Of a DNA stretch of 64,000 bases, positions 22,574 to 32,795 are shown in pieces. The position numbers and the translations under genes are program-made. Numbering within the stretch: the stretch's first letter is position 1; each line of letters begins with the position of its first letter. Source of the DNA: Serpula lacrymans var. lacrymans S7.9 (Eukaryota; Basidiomycota; Agaricomycetes; Boletales; Serpulaceae); NCBI RefSeq assembly GCF_000218685.1, contig NW_006763290.1:2260792-2324791 (forward strand), written 5' to 3'. The notes below the pieces were generated by a model, which was not told where the DNA came from, did not search any database, and saw only the letters and a program-made list of their open reading frames with translations.

Positions 22574-23373
22574 CATCAGGAAAAACCCTTTTGCTATATA
22601 GCACTATATAGCCACTACCTATATATATAAATGAATTCATAGAAACTATAGTACTATCAGTGCAATCATAGCTCTTATAGCTCTTATAGCACAGTGAAAG
22701 GCAAAAATTTAACCAAGGGGAGAAGTATCTATAATTCCCTCAAACTCTGAATTAATCTAATAAACTTGTTCAATAATAGAAAGAGGCCAGAAGTGTTTGG
22801 AGTCAAGTATATTATTATAGGCAAGGTACTATAAGTGCTTTTATAGCCTATAGCAGCCTACATAGCTCCTATAGCTGTAAAGGTCATAGTTATAATATAG
22901 TTCAAGGTGCTTGAAAAGGCTAATAAATCATACAGTATTAATCAATTATGTAGTCTGTATTAGTGAAATAGTAGTTTGTATCTTTGATATATATAAAAAT
23001 AAGAACAATGATTTATCCAAATATCAGGAGTGACAATGAGTAAAAAAATAATCTAAGTCCATGAAAGTTTAATATATAACACCTGTATAATATATTTATA
23101 AGCTCTCATGGTGTCGTGGATAAATGTGATGTGTGGCTATAGGTTGCTTAGTCACCCAAGAGCTGACTAGGAGGTTGAGAGTTCAAATTCTGTCTGTGTT
23201 AATTTTTTTTTATCAGCCACACAATAATTTCCAACATCTATAAGAGCATTTATAGAGCTATATGAGGCTCTATAGATGGCAGAGGTTCCATAACAGGTTT
23301 AACCACTATAAAAGCTTTATGAGTACTTATAGTGCTATAGAGCTCTATATAGCTACCCCCATTTTTCCTGATG
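22574..23373. mobile_element. 800-bp non-autonomous inverted-repeat element (MITE-like)
   Basis: Ends CATCAGGAAAAA (22574) and TTTTTCCTGATG (to 23373) are perfect 12-bp inverted repeats. They continue inward imperfectly to a CTATATAG block. The interior is AT-rich with many TATAGC units and has no transposase. It sits within the DUF6589 coding sequence, between the FHN and CRDLVF blocks. No convincing target duplication was found. Confidence 0.68.
23105..23211 (+). other. tRNA-like / Pol III-like unit inside the inverted-repeat element
   Basis: GGTGTCGTGGATAAATG near 23110 resembles a tRNA 5' end or A box. GAGTTCAAATTC near 23179-23190 resembles a B box (GGTTCRANNCC). A run of nine T at 23203-23211 could terminate Pol III. 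A full cloverleaf does not fold well, so this may be a decayed SINE or chance. Confidence 0.25.
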
Positions 23374-23453
23374 GAGTGTTATGGAACCATAGAGATCCGG
23401 GATTTCTTGTGCCAGAATTTGGCTTACCCCAGTGCATAATAAGAAGGCCATGT

Positions 23454-24155
23454 TGTTAGTTTTGGTGATTCTGCACCTAGTTGTTGTGACAACAACTACA
23501 AGACACAGTCTTGGGGCACTGAAGTACAATGAAAACAACACTCAGAAGAAAAGGAAGAAGAGGGAGTGGTTACCCATTAAGATGTGATTGAGTTAGTTGT
23601 TGGTAGACAACAGGAGGATTTGCTGAGTCCTTCCCCATATAATGCTCCTGTATATATACTAAAATACATGAGGTACTGTACAGTTGTAAATAAAGTTTAA
23701 AGTCCGATGTTTAGCATGTGACTAGTTACATGGTGAGCCTAGACACTGGTCAGATGATGTGTCACATGACTGGTCATGTGACTATGAAAAGTCCGAAAAT
23801 GTAAAGTAAAGTAAATGGTCACATGACTGGTCATGTGACTTGGAAAAAGTAAAAGTAAAAGTACAAAAAGTGAAGTGTAAGTAGGTGCTGGTATGTCAAT
23901 TGTAACAGTTGTGCTATCTATTTTCCCTTCTTTCTAAAACACTTTCCTCTTTATTCCTTTTGCTCTATTGTTCATTATTCACTGAGCATTGTATAGCCTT
24001 TGTGGCTAATTTGTTTACCTTTGTTTACAAAACTTTGGACTAGTATTGCAGAGTCCAGTATTCCTATTCTTTAGTTACTCATACTGGACTCTAGTTCTGT
24101 CCCTGTTAGCTCTCAGCAAGTGGCTAGACACTTCCCAGAAGTTTTCATTTGAACA
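23454..24155 (+). repeat. Solo LTR, family B, carrying a nested LTR
   Basis: Starts TGTTAGTTTTGGTGATTC and ends CATTTGAACA, flanked by CATGT (23449-23453) and CATGC (24156-24160). It is split by an insertion at 23485-23907; without that, it matches the copy at 5044-5323 closely. It interrupts the DUF6589 relic between MADMH and GLL. Confidence 0.88.
23485..23907 (-). repeat. Divergent solo LTR related to family A, nested in a family B LTR
   Basis: 423 bp beginning TGTGACAACAAC and ending TTGTAACA, flanked by GTTGT (23480-23484 and 23908-23912). It keeps family A landmarks in minus orientation: GGGAGTGGTTACCC, GAGTTAGTTG and ACAACAGGAGGA, followed by a TATA-like ATATATAC. The left part is strongly diverged and includes repeated GTCACATGACTGGTCATG units near 23760-23840. 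Confidence 0.8.
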
Positions 24156-26115
24156 CATGCATATCAGCCATTTTTGCATGGAATAGCCCTGGCATCCACA
24201 TGCCCCAACCAATACTTGCAAAGCCTCCTTCTTGACCAGCTTGAATATTTGCAAGTGTCCATAAGTGTGCAATAGATAATTGGTCGCCTGCAAAGATCTT
24301 GACTTTGCTATTGTGAATGGGATCCTTTGCCTCAATCCTTTGTTCGGACATGATTGCCTCAACAACCTCACCATTGCCAACAATAGTGGATTCATCAATG
24401 TTCATCGCTGGAAGAGGGCAAAGTGATATTTTGTGCACCTCATTTTTATTATTGGTCATCGGCTGTGAGTCTTCAAGTTGTCAGCAAAACTGATAGAAGT
24501 GCTCACAACCATGAACCACAATTATGTGAAGGACACAATGGATTAGACACCATCGGAAATGTGTCCTTTCTGATTAGTTGAGAATGACATCTTTGAATGA
24601 TAATGATCTTGCATTATTGAACAATTTTTCACAGTTGGTAAGTTTCATATCATCTTTTGAGGCACATGTTCCATTTTCCTGTGAATCTGAAGACATTCAG
24701 TGGACTCGTACACATGACATACATTGGTGTTTACCATTTCTGCCTACAGCTTGCTCTGCAACATACAACATCATATTTATGTTGCCATAGACTACAGCAA
24801 ATAATCCAGTGGAGGCAACACTCCGTGCCACTTCACGCATTGAGTTGGATAGTGACTGCAATGTCCCTGGCTTCCATGATTTTACTGATAGATTTACATT
24901 CAGTAATTGATCTTGTCCAACTCCTTTCGCTTTGGCTATGCATGGTTTCTGTATAACACAGCTATAACTTTCAGAAATTCTGAGATGTGATGCCACAGAG
25001 ATGGCCTGGCACTGTACTCCTGTAGCATAGAAATACAAGCCCATGACTTTTTTGAGAATGTTATTATCTTGGCTGTACTTGCCAAGCGCTTGTAACATCA
25101 TAGATGATAGCACCTGTTGCAGATAAGTTTCATCACTTAGCAGTATCAAGTGGCTTACTACATCTTTTTTTGCTTGCTTGGTAGGTGTCACACCCCTCTT
25201 TTGTTTAGACGATGTTGTGAAAGCCTCAAACACATTAGAGGCTATTTTGGCACTCTGTCGTAGATGCAAATACATTGCTTTGAGATTGAAATTGAGGAAA
25301 TAATCCCCATTGACATGCTTCTTATTGCTCTGCAGGTATCTGGTCTGCATAATGTGGTGAGCTTCTTTCTTGACTGCACTACATATGTAGTTGAATGCCC
25401 AGGTGCGTACTTCACTTTGGTTACTCCGGTTGTTTCTGTTTGAGCTCCAGAAATTCAGTATTTGAGTGGCTGCTCCTTTCACTCGAAAGAACCCATCCCA
25501 CCAATAAGTGCCTTGACCTGAACTTGGATTAAAGATGTAGGCAATCAAGTCCCCTATTGTGAATCCAGCCCGTGTGAGTTTCTCCAAAATGTCTTTGGAA
25601 AACTCCCAACTGCTGAGCTTGGCATATATCTTGCTCTGCTCTTTTGGGAGCTGCCTCTCAATCTTGAGTCTCTGTGCAGCCAGTTTGGCTGCACATTTGC
25701 AGTGACTTTTTCCGTAGAGTTGCAACTCGCTCGGCCTTGGATCCTCTGACTGGGCTACTATATATTGGACCATCACTTGACAGAGTGGGCAAAAAGTTGG
25801 AGCAAGGGCAATTAGGGGTGCTCAGGTTGATGCAGTTATTATGTTAGTACAACAAATTCAAAATAGGAGGCTGAGGCTGATGTATGATAGGGTCCTGGTG
25901 TGAAGACTGAGGGGCATTGTATCAAAGAGGGTTAGATGGGATACAAAGAAAAGGCCCCTCAGCAAAGTCATTAATCAAATTGTCTGGAGATGATGGTGGC
26001 AGAGAATAAAGCCAAATAGAGGAGGCTTGAAGGTCAATGGGGCTTTCTGGAAATTGTGTAAGTAATGATGAAGACCAACTCCTAGGGAATCCAACAAAGC
26101 CTGTAGTAGGCATGC

Positions 26116-26528
26116 TGTTACGATGCAAAATTTTTGGACCTTTAAATTTCATTCTCCTCTTTAACTTTCTTCTGTAGTTTTCACACACTGTGCCATGAGG
26201 CACTTTTTTTTTGTTCAAACTCCACCTTCTCGTGCTGCACTGCCCTTTTTCTTATTTTAGCTACAAGTCTCTCACGCAGTGGAGCTGTTCACACGGGCTG
26301 TGCCCTCTGACAGCATCAGCCACTGCCTTCATCAACTGTATAGTACACATATACAAACAAACTGTAGTAGTATATATACCCCAATAGATCAAGGAGACTC
26401 CTCAGCGAGTCCTCCTGTTGTTTACCCACAACTAACTCTGTCCTATCTTAAGGGGTAACCACTCCTACTCACTTCACTACGGCTTGTTTGAGTTGTGCGC
26501 CAGAGTATACAAACTCTTTGTTGTTACA
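26116..26528 (+). repeat. Solo LTR, family A, at the start codon of DUF6589 relic B
   Basis: 413 bp from TGTTACGATGC to TTGTTACA, flanked by CATGC at 26111-26115 and 26529-26533. The duplicated CATGC contains the minus-strand ATG of the DUF6589 gene. TATA and AGCGAGTCCT blocks are kept. Confidence 0.94.
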
Positions 26529-26563
26529 CATGCTGGATGTGGTGAAAGTTGTGGTAGAGTTGA

Positions 26564-28760
26564 ATGCTAGCCACAATAGCTAGTCACGTGAAGAAACAGC
26601 GGACTAAGACTATGTCAACAGAAGATGAACAAGCACCAGAAGCAAGTGCAAAGTACTCTTTGGTGAGCATACTAGTAGGCATGGCAAAATTGCCCAAGGC
26701 TAACAGATTTACCACCAAAGCCAATACCAAGGCTGACCGCATCTAATTCTCAACAGTTTACTGCAGAGAATCCCACACAACAAATGCCTGTGGAAGGAAC
26801 ATATAGAAAAGCCAAATACCAGGTCATTAACCCACAAACAACACCCTTGCTACTGCCACAGAATAGAAGGCTGACAGATGAAGAAATCGGAGATATATCA
26901 GCACTTGTGAAAGACCAGTTTGGATGGAAAGACAAACCTTGAGATTTTAAGGTAGAAGCAACAACGGCCCAGCTACAAGGAAAGGATGTCCTGGTTCATG
27001 CCGGAACAGGAGCTGGAAAAATGGCAATAGCAGCAGAGCTCCATGTACATGCCAGCAGCAAAGGGCGAGTTACTTTGATGGTATCACCATTACTAGCCTT
27101 ACATGATAAACAGGTGAGCTTACATAATTCACTTGAATTTGAATATGCAAAACAATTTAATGCACGTACTTGTAGGTGGACACTTTCCAGAAGGAGTTCA
27201 AGTTGGAGTCAACCACAATCAACAGCGGCCATGGGGGTTGTAGGCCAGAGATTCTAGATTTTAGTTGTTGCTTTGCTTCAATATATCATAAGAGTAGTGC
27301 TGAAACTAGAGTGTGTTAGGATATTGTTGCAGGAAAATGGCAAGTGATTATGATATCACCTGAAATGTTGCTTGGTCGGCCATTCATTGAGCAAGTATTG
27401 CGGAATCATGAATTTGGCAAGTGAGTTATGTATGTCAGTGGTGATAGATGAGGCGCATGTGGTGTCACATTGGGGGTCAAGTTTCCACAAAAAATATGGT
27501 GAGCTAGGAAAAATACACTCTTTCCTACCATGTGGGTCTCCTATGGTTGCAATATCTGCAATGCTTNNNNNNNNNNNNNNNNNNNNNNNNNNNNNNNNNN
27601 NNNNNNNNNNNNNNNNNNNNNNNNNNNNNNNNNNNNNNNNNNNNNNNNNNNNNNNNNNNNNNNNNNAAGCCTTTCAACTTCAGGAATCATATGCCCATAA
27701 ATGCTGCACATGGAAAGATTTACCGCAAGGCAGTGATGGACAAGTTTTGAGAAGGGGAGGTGAGAGTCCTTGTATGTACAGATGCGGCTGGAATGGTGAG
27801 TTAACCAAACCTCTATCATGACCTGTTAGTTGAAGTGAGTGAACCGGTTTACATCACAGGGCTGCAACATACCTGACATAGATGTTGTAGTTTAGTGGAA
27901 ACTGCCAGCATTATTGTCAACATTTGTCCAGAGGGCCGGGCGGGGAGCTCATGGAAAAGGCCAGGTGGGACTGGCCATATTGCTGGCTGAACGAAGCACA
28001 TACAAGGAAAACTTAACAGCTAGAGCTAAAAGTGACAAGAGAGAAACAAGAGGCTCAGCAAAATATAAAGAAAAGAGAGAGAGAAGGGGGAAATTACACG
28101 CACAGAGCAGAGGCTGCTTGCAAGGTGCATATAGAGGCCTGCATGATGCAATCTTGATTTGAATGCAAAAGATGAAGGCTTGCATGTTTTTTTGCAGACA
28201 GGCATGTGCCGTCATCAGATACTGATGAAAGTGTACGGAAACAACATACCTAGTGAGTGAAATAAGTTTAAATTACACAAGCAGTGGCATTGATTTTAGA
28301 TAACAGTACTGACTGTGCCTTGCTGCAACATCTGTGACCCTTCATTATTGAATTGGACCCAACCTGGTAGCCCACCCATGCAAATACAACAAGCAGCTGG
28401 AAAGAAAGGGGTGATTAGCAAGATTGTTCAAAAACACTTACAGGAATGGCAGAAGAAAGTCTACAAGCACAATTTTGCAGATGCCATTTTTGCCTCACCA
28501 GCAATTTTCAGGGATAAGACCGTGGATTTGCTGGCATCAGTAGATCCTATCCAATTGATAGAGGAGCAAAAAGTTGGTGGGGATGCAATGGCAGTGGTGG
28601 CCCAGATATGGTGGTGATTTGGCTGAGTTGTTGTTGAGTCTTGATATTCCAGCCTTCAAGTCATTGCCGAGAAAACCACAGGGCGAGAAGAAGAAAAAAG
28701 CTGTTGAAGGAGACATAGTTATGAATACGAGATGATCAGAATGGGATAAAAGATGTTGAG
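26564..28760 (+). pseudogene. RecQ-like DEAD/DEAH-box helicase relic 1
   Basis: Superfamily 2 helicase blocks in order: a pre-motif segment LTDEEIGDISALVKDQFGW near 26870-26925; motif I HAGTGAGKMAIAAELH near 27000-27045 (family Thr is Met); LMVSPLLAL; MISPEMLLGRPF near 27353-27385; motif II VVIDEAHVVSHWG near 27436-27475; a 100-N gap at 27567-27666; motif V VLVCTDAAGM near 27768-27797; motif VI VQRAGRGAHGKGQVGLAILL near 27920-27980; then a charged tail, CNICDPSLLN and VGGDAMAVVAQIW to about 28615. Several introns can be guessed (GTGAGC near 27114, GTGAGT near 27797). Stops at about 26939-26941 and 27748-27750, plus a frame change near 28150, indicate decay. This helicase family is highly repeated in Agaricomycetes. 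It lies head-to-head with DUF6589 relic B. Confidence 0.78.
27567..27666. other. Assembly gap (100 N)
   Basis: Exactly 100 undetermined bases, the conventional placeholder for a gap of unknown size. It falls between motif II and motif V of helicase relic 1, so the real missing length may be several hundred bases. Confidence 0.99.
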
Positions 28761-29289
28761 TACTCACCAAAACCAGCAGTCATCAATCAGACACTCAGGC
28801 TAGTATGGCCACTAGGACTCCCACACTGCCCACTTCAGCCGATTCGGATATTTGTGTAACCACCAACAACAAAAGTGAAATGTGCATGGTGGTCAGCTCA
28901 ATGCAAACCACACATTTTCATTCCCAGAGTTCCCTACACAAAAGATTTGGTGCCATCATTTGCATATCTTGCTGGCTTTTGGTCTCCTTACACTCAAATC
29001 ATCAATCCTTTCCTCATTCCTCTTACTACTCAAGTGGGAGAAACTAGCTAGAATATTCATATTAATTAGATGCTACAAACTAGTATATTCATATGCATAA
29101 ATAGGATTTGCTTCCGCTTGATCCTGATGAGTCTGCTGTGCGGTCTCTAAGTCATAGCAAATCACCAAAATTTTGACTAAGTCCCTTGTCTCCTTTGGGG
29201 GAATGGCGCCTCCTGCCAAAAAAGAGGTCCAAGTGTCCCAGCCGGTTCGCAGAACCTCTCTCTGCGGAGTGTGAATGTGAAGTGGCTCG
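28761..29289. other. No clear gene; possible helicase or element tail
   Basis: A plus-strand reading near 28930-29040 gives VPSFAYLAGFWSPYTQIINP, which feels like part of a repetitive Agaricomycete protein but cannot be named. The rest is AT-rich without signal. Confidence 0.3.
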
Positions 29290-29427
29290 AGCCTAGATAA
29301 ACCCAGGCTCCTCCCCATCCACTGTTTTGAGGTTCAGAATGTATCCTAGGGAATAGAGATAATTGATCATCCTGACATCGCAAGAAAGCATGTGATGAGA
29401 AAAAAAGTTGAAATTCAGCTGAACTTT
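29290..29427 (+). repeat. Repeat R2, left part (split by an inserted element)
   Basis: CCACTGTTTTGAGGTTCAGA and CAGCTGAACTTT match, on the opposite strand, the repeat at about 39870-40085. The rest of this copy lies at 32655-32757, beyond the inserted 3.2-kb element. Confidence 0.65.
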
Positions 29428-32400
29428 CACTTCAGGCGACCACTTTGGGGGGGCTCTTAGCTTGATCCTCTTCACCAAAAGGATGGGGCTAAAAGCCCTC
29501 AATACCTTGGTCCTTAGAGGTGTTTAGGGTATTGGTCCATAGTTTAGGCCTATATAGTGGGGACTAAAACCAATTAAGGATAATACCTTGGTCCTTGAAA
29601 CTGATGGGGGATTGGTCCATAGTTTATGACCATGTACTAGGGTCTAAAATATATCAGTATAATACCTTGGTCTTTGGAGGTGAATGAGGGATAGGTCCAT
29701 GGCCTGTAATTGATTATGGGATAATACCCTTATCAGAAAATACTCACAAGTGGTGAAAAAAAATGATGAGGTGACATTATTTATAGAAGTGTAGATGCAG
29801 GTCTAGAATTAACATACTTGGGACTCTTGATGAACATATGTATAATACAAGAATTATCATAAATGATAGATGTGTCTTGAGCAAAATATGATTGTAAATT
29901 TGGTGAGAAATAGAACTTGGAGATTAGATGTGTTTATATGTTAAAGGACAGTAGGTGAAATATAAAGAAGTATTCATATTTATTTTTCAAAAGGTCTTCA
30001 CTTGTGTGTTTTTAGAAACAATAAAAAAAGTTGAACCTTGATGTGAATAAAATTGGATGGCTGGTGGCCCTAGTAGAATGCAAGATTATATTATATATGA
30101 TGTATTTTCTATGTGCTTTGTGTGTCAAACTGACATATTGCAGAATGCAAGATAAACCTATACTATTTTTGGCTGTTGACACTATCCTAAATATGGCTGA
30201 TGTTATATCCCTGCCTGACTGTGGGTCTTATCACTTCATATGGCCAGGAGTTTTTATCCCATGATATTCTATAGGCCATGATCCAGATTGTGATTAAAAC
30301 CCATTCAAGTGATTTGAGTAAGCTTTTTTCTAAAGTTAGAGCAAGGCATTTATTACAGTCCTAATGTACAACATTAGATATGCTGTGTTCATACTATATT
30401 TCAAGGGCCTGTCCTATTGACCTATATAATCATTGTTTTAAACCTGTATCAAAGTCAATGAACAACATTATTGCATCATATAATTCATGAGCCACATTAA
30501 TAACCTCCTGCCTCAGGTAGGCCTTGTCACACAAGGTATTAACTCAAAGATCTGGCTGATGGACATGTTGCAAAGTATATTATTCTGATAAACATAATGG
30601 AGCCTATCCTGGACTTTTGTTAAAGCCTTACTGCCAAGGGTGATCCCATTAAACATAATAAACCTTGCTCCCTGGGGTATGTATCATCCCATCATACTTG
30701 ATGGGCCCTATTCCACATTTTAGCTAAAGGCCTCATCCCATACACTAGTTGTGGGTCTATCCTACATATTATCTGAGCTTTGGCCTTGTCCTCTGGGGCA
30801 CAATCCCAGAGTATGTTGTGGGATAAGGCCTATAAAGGATGGTGAGATGGTACCCTGGGGGACAAGACCTGTTTGAAACTGGCTTTTAATATGAGAATTT
30901 ATTTCTATATTGTTGGGATGTAATGTGTAACAACCTAGAGTTTGTATACTCTGGCGCACAACTAGAACTAACTATAAAGGTAGTGAGGGGAGTGGTTACC
31001 CTTAGGATAGGACCAAGTTAGTTGTGGGTAAACAATAGGAGGACTCGCTGAGGAGTCTCCTGTATCTATTGCGGTATATATACTACTACAGGTTGTTTAT
31101 ACATGCTGTACTATACAGTTGATAAGGCAGTGGCTGATAATGTCAGAGAGCATAGCCCGTGTGACCAGCTCCACTGTGTGAGAGACTTGTAGCTAAACTA
31201 AGAATAAAGGCAGCACCGCGCGAGAAAGAGGAGTTTGAACAAAAGGGAAAGTGCTGCATGGCATAAAGTGTGAAAACTACAGTAAAGGTTAAAGCGGAGA
31301 ATGAAAAATAAAAGGAAAGGTCCAAAAATGCGTTATCGTAACATAATGTATTATTACAGCACCATACAGTAGGAGTGCAATTGATCAAAACTAATGAGGT
31401 ATAATATGAGGTTATCATAGGAACACATACCTTTACACATTGTCATAAGTGGTTGAGGTTTTAATTAGTATTAGCAAGGCAATTTGCTTAGACTAGCTGC
31501 CCTGATACCATGTAACATATGTTACATCAGTGGGATTATTCTATGTCTGGGACAATCCCATTATAGAAATAGTTTCCTCATGGGATTGGACCATGTTTGG
31601 GACAATCCCAGACTCACTGGAGCACTTGGGACAATCCCCAGAAAAACTAGGCTCTTAGCCTCATAGGTTTACACAGATAGTTAAGGCTAATACCCTATGT
31701 TTGGAGGGTGACTGAAGTGCAGTGCCATGTCTGCAATAAGCCTCAAATCATTCTGTGTTGAATACTCCACATAATATTAACAGAAACCTACAAAATAACA
31801 GGGGTTATGTTAAATAAATTTTTGGGTCATGACTTGATAGAAATGATTCCCTGAACAGTTAAATTATAATATCAACCCCCAGATTCATAGTGTAACCATA
31901 GCCTAACTTCAACTTACATATAGATTAAGAAGAATATTATACTATATGAGCCAGCTATTATCTTGGTGAATCAAGCTTTAAACCATGGGAAATTTTATTA
32001 TTCTAGTTCAACAAGTTTGGTTCTGCTTCATACCTTATGATGAAGTTGACTTTTTCAGAAGGCTATTTATTGAAAGACATATTTAGTATGATAGACTAAC
32101 CCACTACTGTAGTCTAAAAGCTTTTTTATGTATAGAAATCCTCTCCCTTATTAGTAAACCACTTTTATAAGCATTTTCAAGGATAAAAATAAAACCATTC
32201 TATTTCAGCTTTAGCCACTTATATTGGAATTGATTTATGGCCAAATCCCAAGTTTCAAGAGATTTTTCCATCACAGCTATAGTTGCTTGTATTTTTATTT
32301 GATCCAAGGACCAATGCTATGGCTGTTTCCTCTTCATTTTCCAATAAATGGGGGGTATTATCTCATAATTACATATGGTTGAGGATCAATCCCTTATTTA

Positions 32401-32654
32401 CCTTTAAGTACCAAGATACTAAACTTATCTAATTTCAGACCTACATTATGAACCTGAACCATGGGTCAATCCACCAATTAGTTTTAAGGACCAAGGTATT
32501 ATCCCAAATTAGCTTTAGTCCCCGCTATATGGACATAGACAATGGACCAATACCCTAAACACCTCTAAGGACCAAGGTATTGAGGGCTCTTAGCCCCATC
32601 TTTTTGGTGAAGATAATCAAGCTAGGAGCCCCCCCAAAGTGGTCGCCTGAAGTG
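29428..32654. mobile_element. 3.2-kb DNA-transposon-like element with long terminal inverted repeats
   Basis: The left end CACTTCAGGCGACCACTTTG and its complement at the right end start inverted repeats that stay alignable for more than 200 bp (for example CTCAATACCTTGGTCCTTA on the left, complement near 32567-32585). GAACTTT is duplicated at both edges (29421-29427 and 32655-32661). The uninterrupted site CAGCTGAACTTTGATTC exists on the minus strand near 39963-39982, which proves insertion. Inside there is only short, AT-rich open sequence, no recognisable transposase, and one solo LTR (30926-31343). It is probably non-autonomous or a heavily decayed copy. Confidence 0.85.
30926..31343 (-). 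repeat. Solo LTR, family A, inside the long-inverted-repeat element
   Basis: 418 bp, TGTAACAACCTAGAG to ATCGTAACA, flanked by TAATG (30921-30925 and 31344-31348). It shows the minus-strand landmarks GGAGGACTCGCTGAGGAGTC and GGTATATATAC. Confidence 0.94.
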
Positions 32655-32757
32655 GAACTTTGATTCTGAAACTCTCCGCAGCGGCTGGACTTTAACATTT
32701 GAGTCAGCCACAGTGACTAGTGACCGTCAAGTGATGGCTGACTTTGAAAAAGTAATA
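32655..32757 (+). repeat. Repeat R2, right part
   Basis: GAACTTTGATTCTGAAACTC, CGCAGCGGCTGGACTTTAAC and GTGACCGTCAAGTGATGGCT continue the R2 copy from 29427. They match the minus strand of 39880-39970. Confidence 0.65.
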
Positions 32758-32795
32758 AAAAATAAAAAAGATTTAAATTGGAAATTTGATTCAAG

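Larger units (their letters stand above)
21182..26113 (-). pseudogene. DUF6589-family gene relic B (nearly complete, interrupted)
   Basis: Minus strand from ATG 26113-26111 (MPTTGFVGFPRSW). The N-terminal domain spans 25776-24697, with LYFYATGVQCQAISVASHL and VVYGNINMMLYVAEQAVG; the family usually has Asp where this Gly is. A short exon gives DSQENGTCAS near 24680. Then AMNIDESTIVGN, FAGDQLSIAHL and MWMPGLFHAKMADMH run to 24156. After a family B LTR, the frame resumes exactly with HWGKPNSGTRNPGSLWFHN (about 23453-23380). After an 800-bp inverted-repeat element it continues with CRDLVFVSLYACVLYCL, VFENAVLFF, YAYEMLYPIHNL, NWLVNPTGKQNSFVEVDLMQ with EHMN (about 22570-21965), and an acidic tail ending at the stop at 21182. 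Frame shifts near 22415 and a TGG-to-TGA stop near 21854 mark decay. Confidence 0.82.

Noticed and set aside
25922..26218. 98-codon minus-strand frame taken whole
   Set aside because: Its first part is family A LTR sequence; only the part from 26113 down belongs to DUF6589 relic B.
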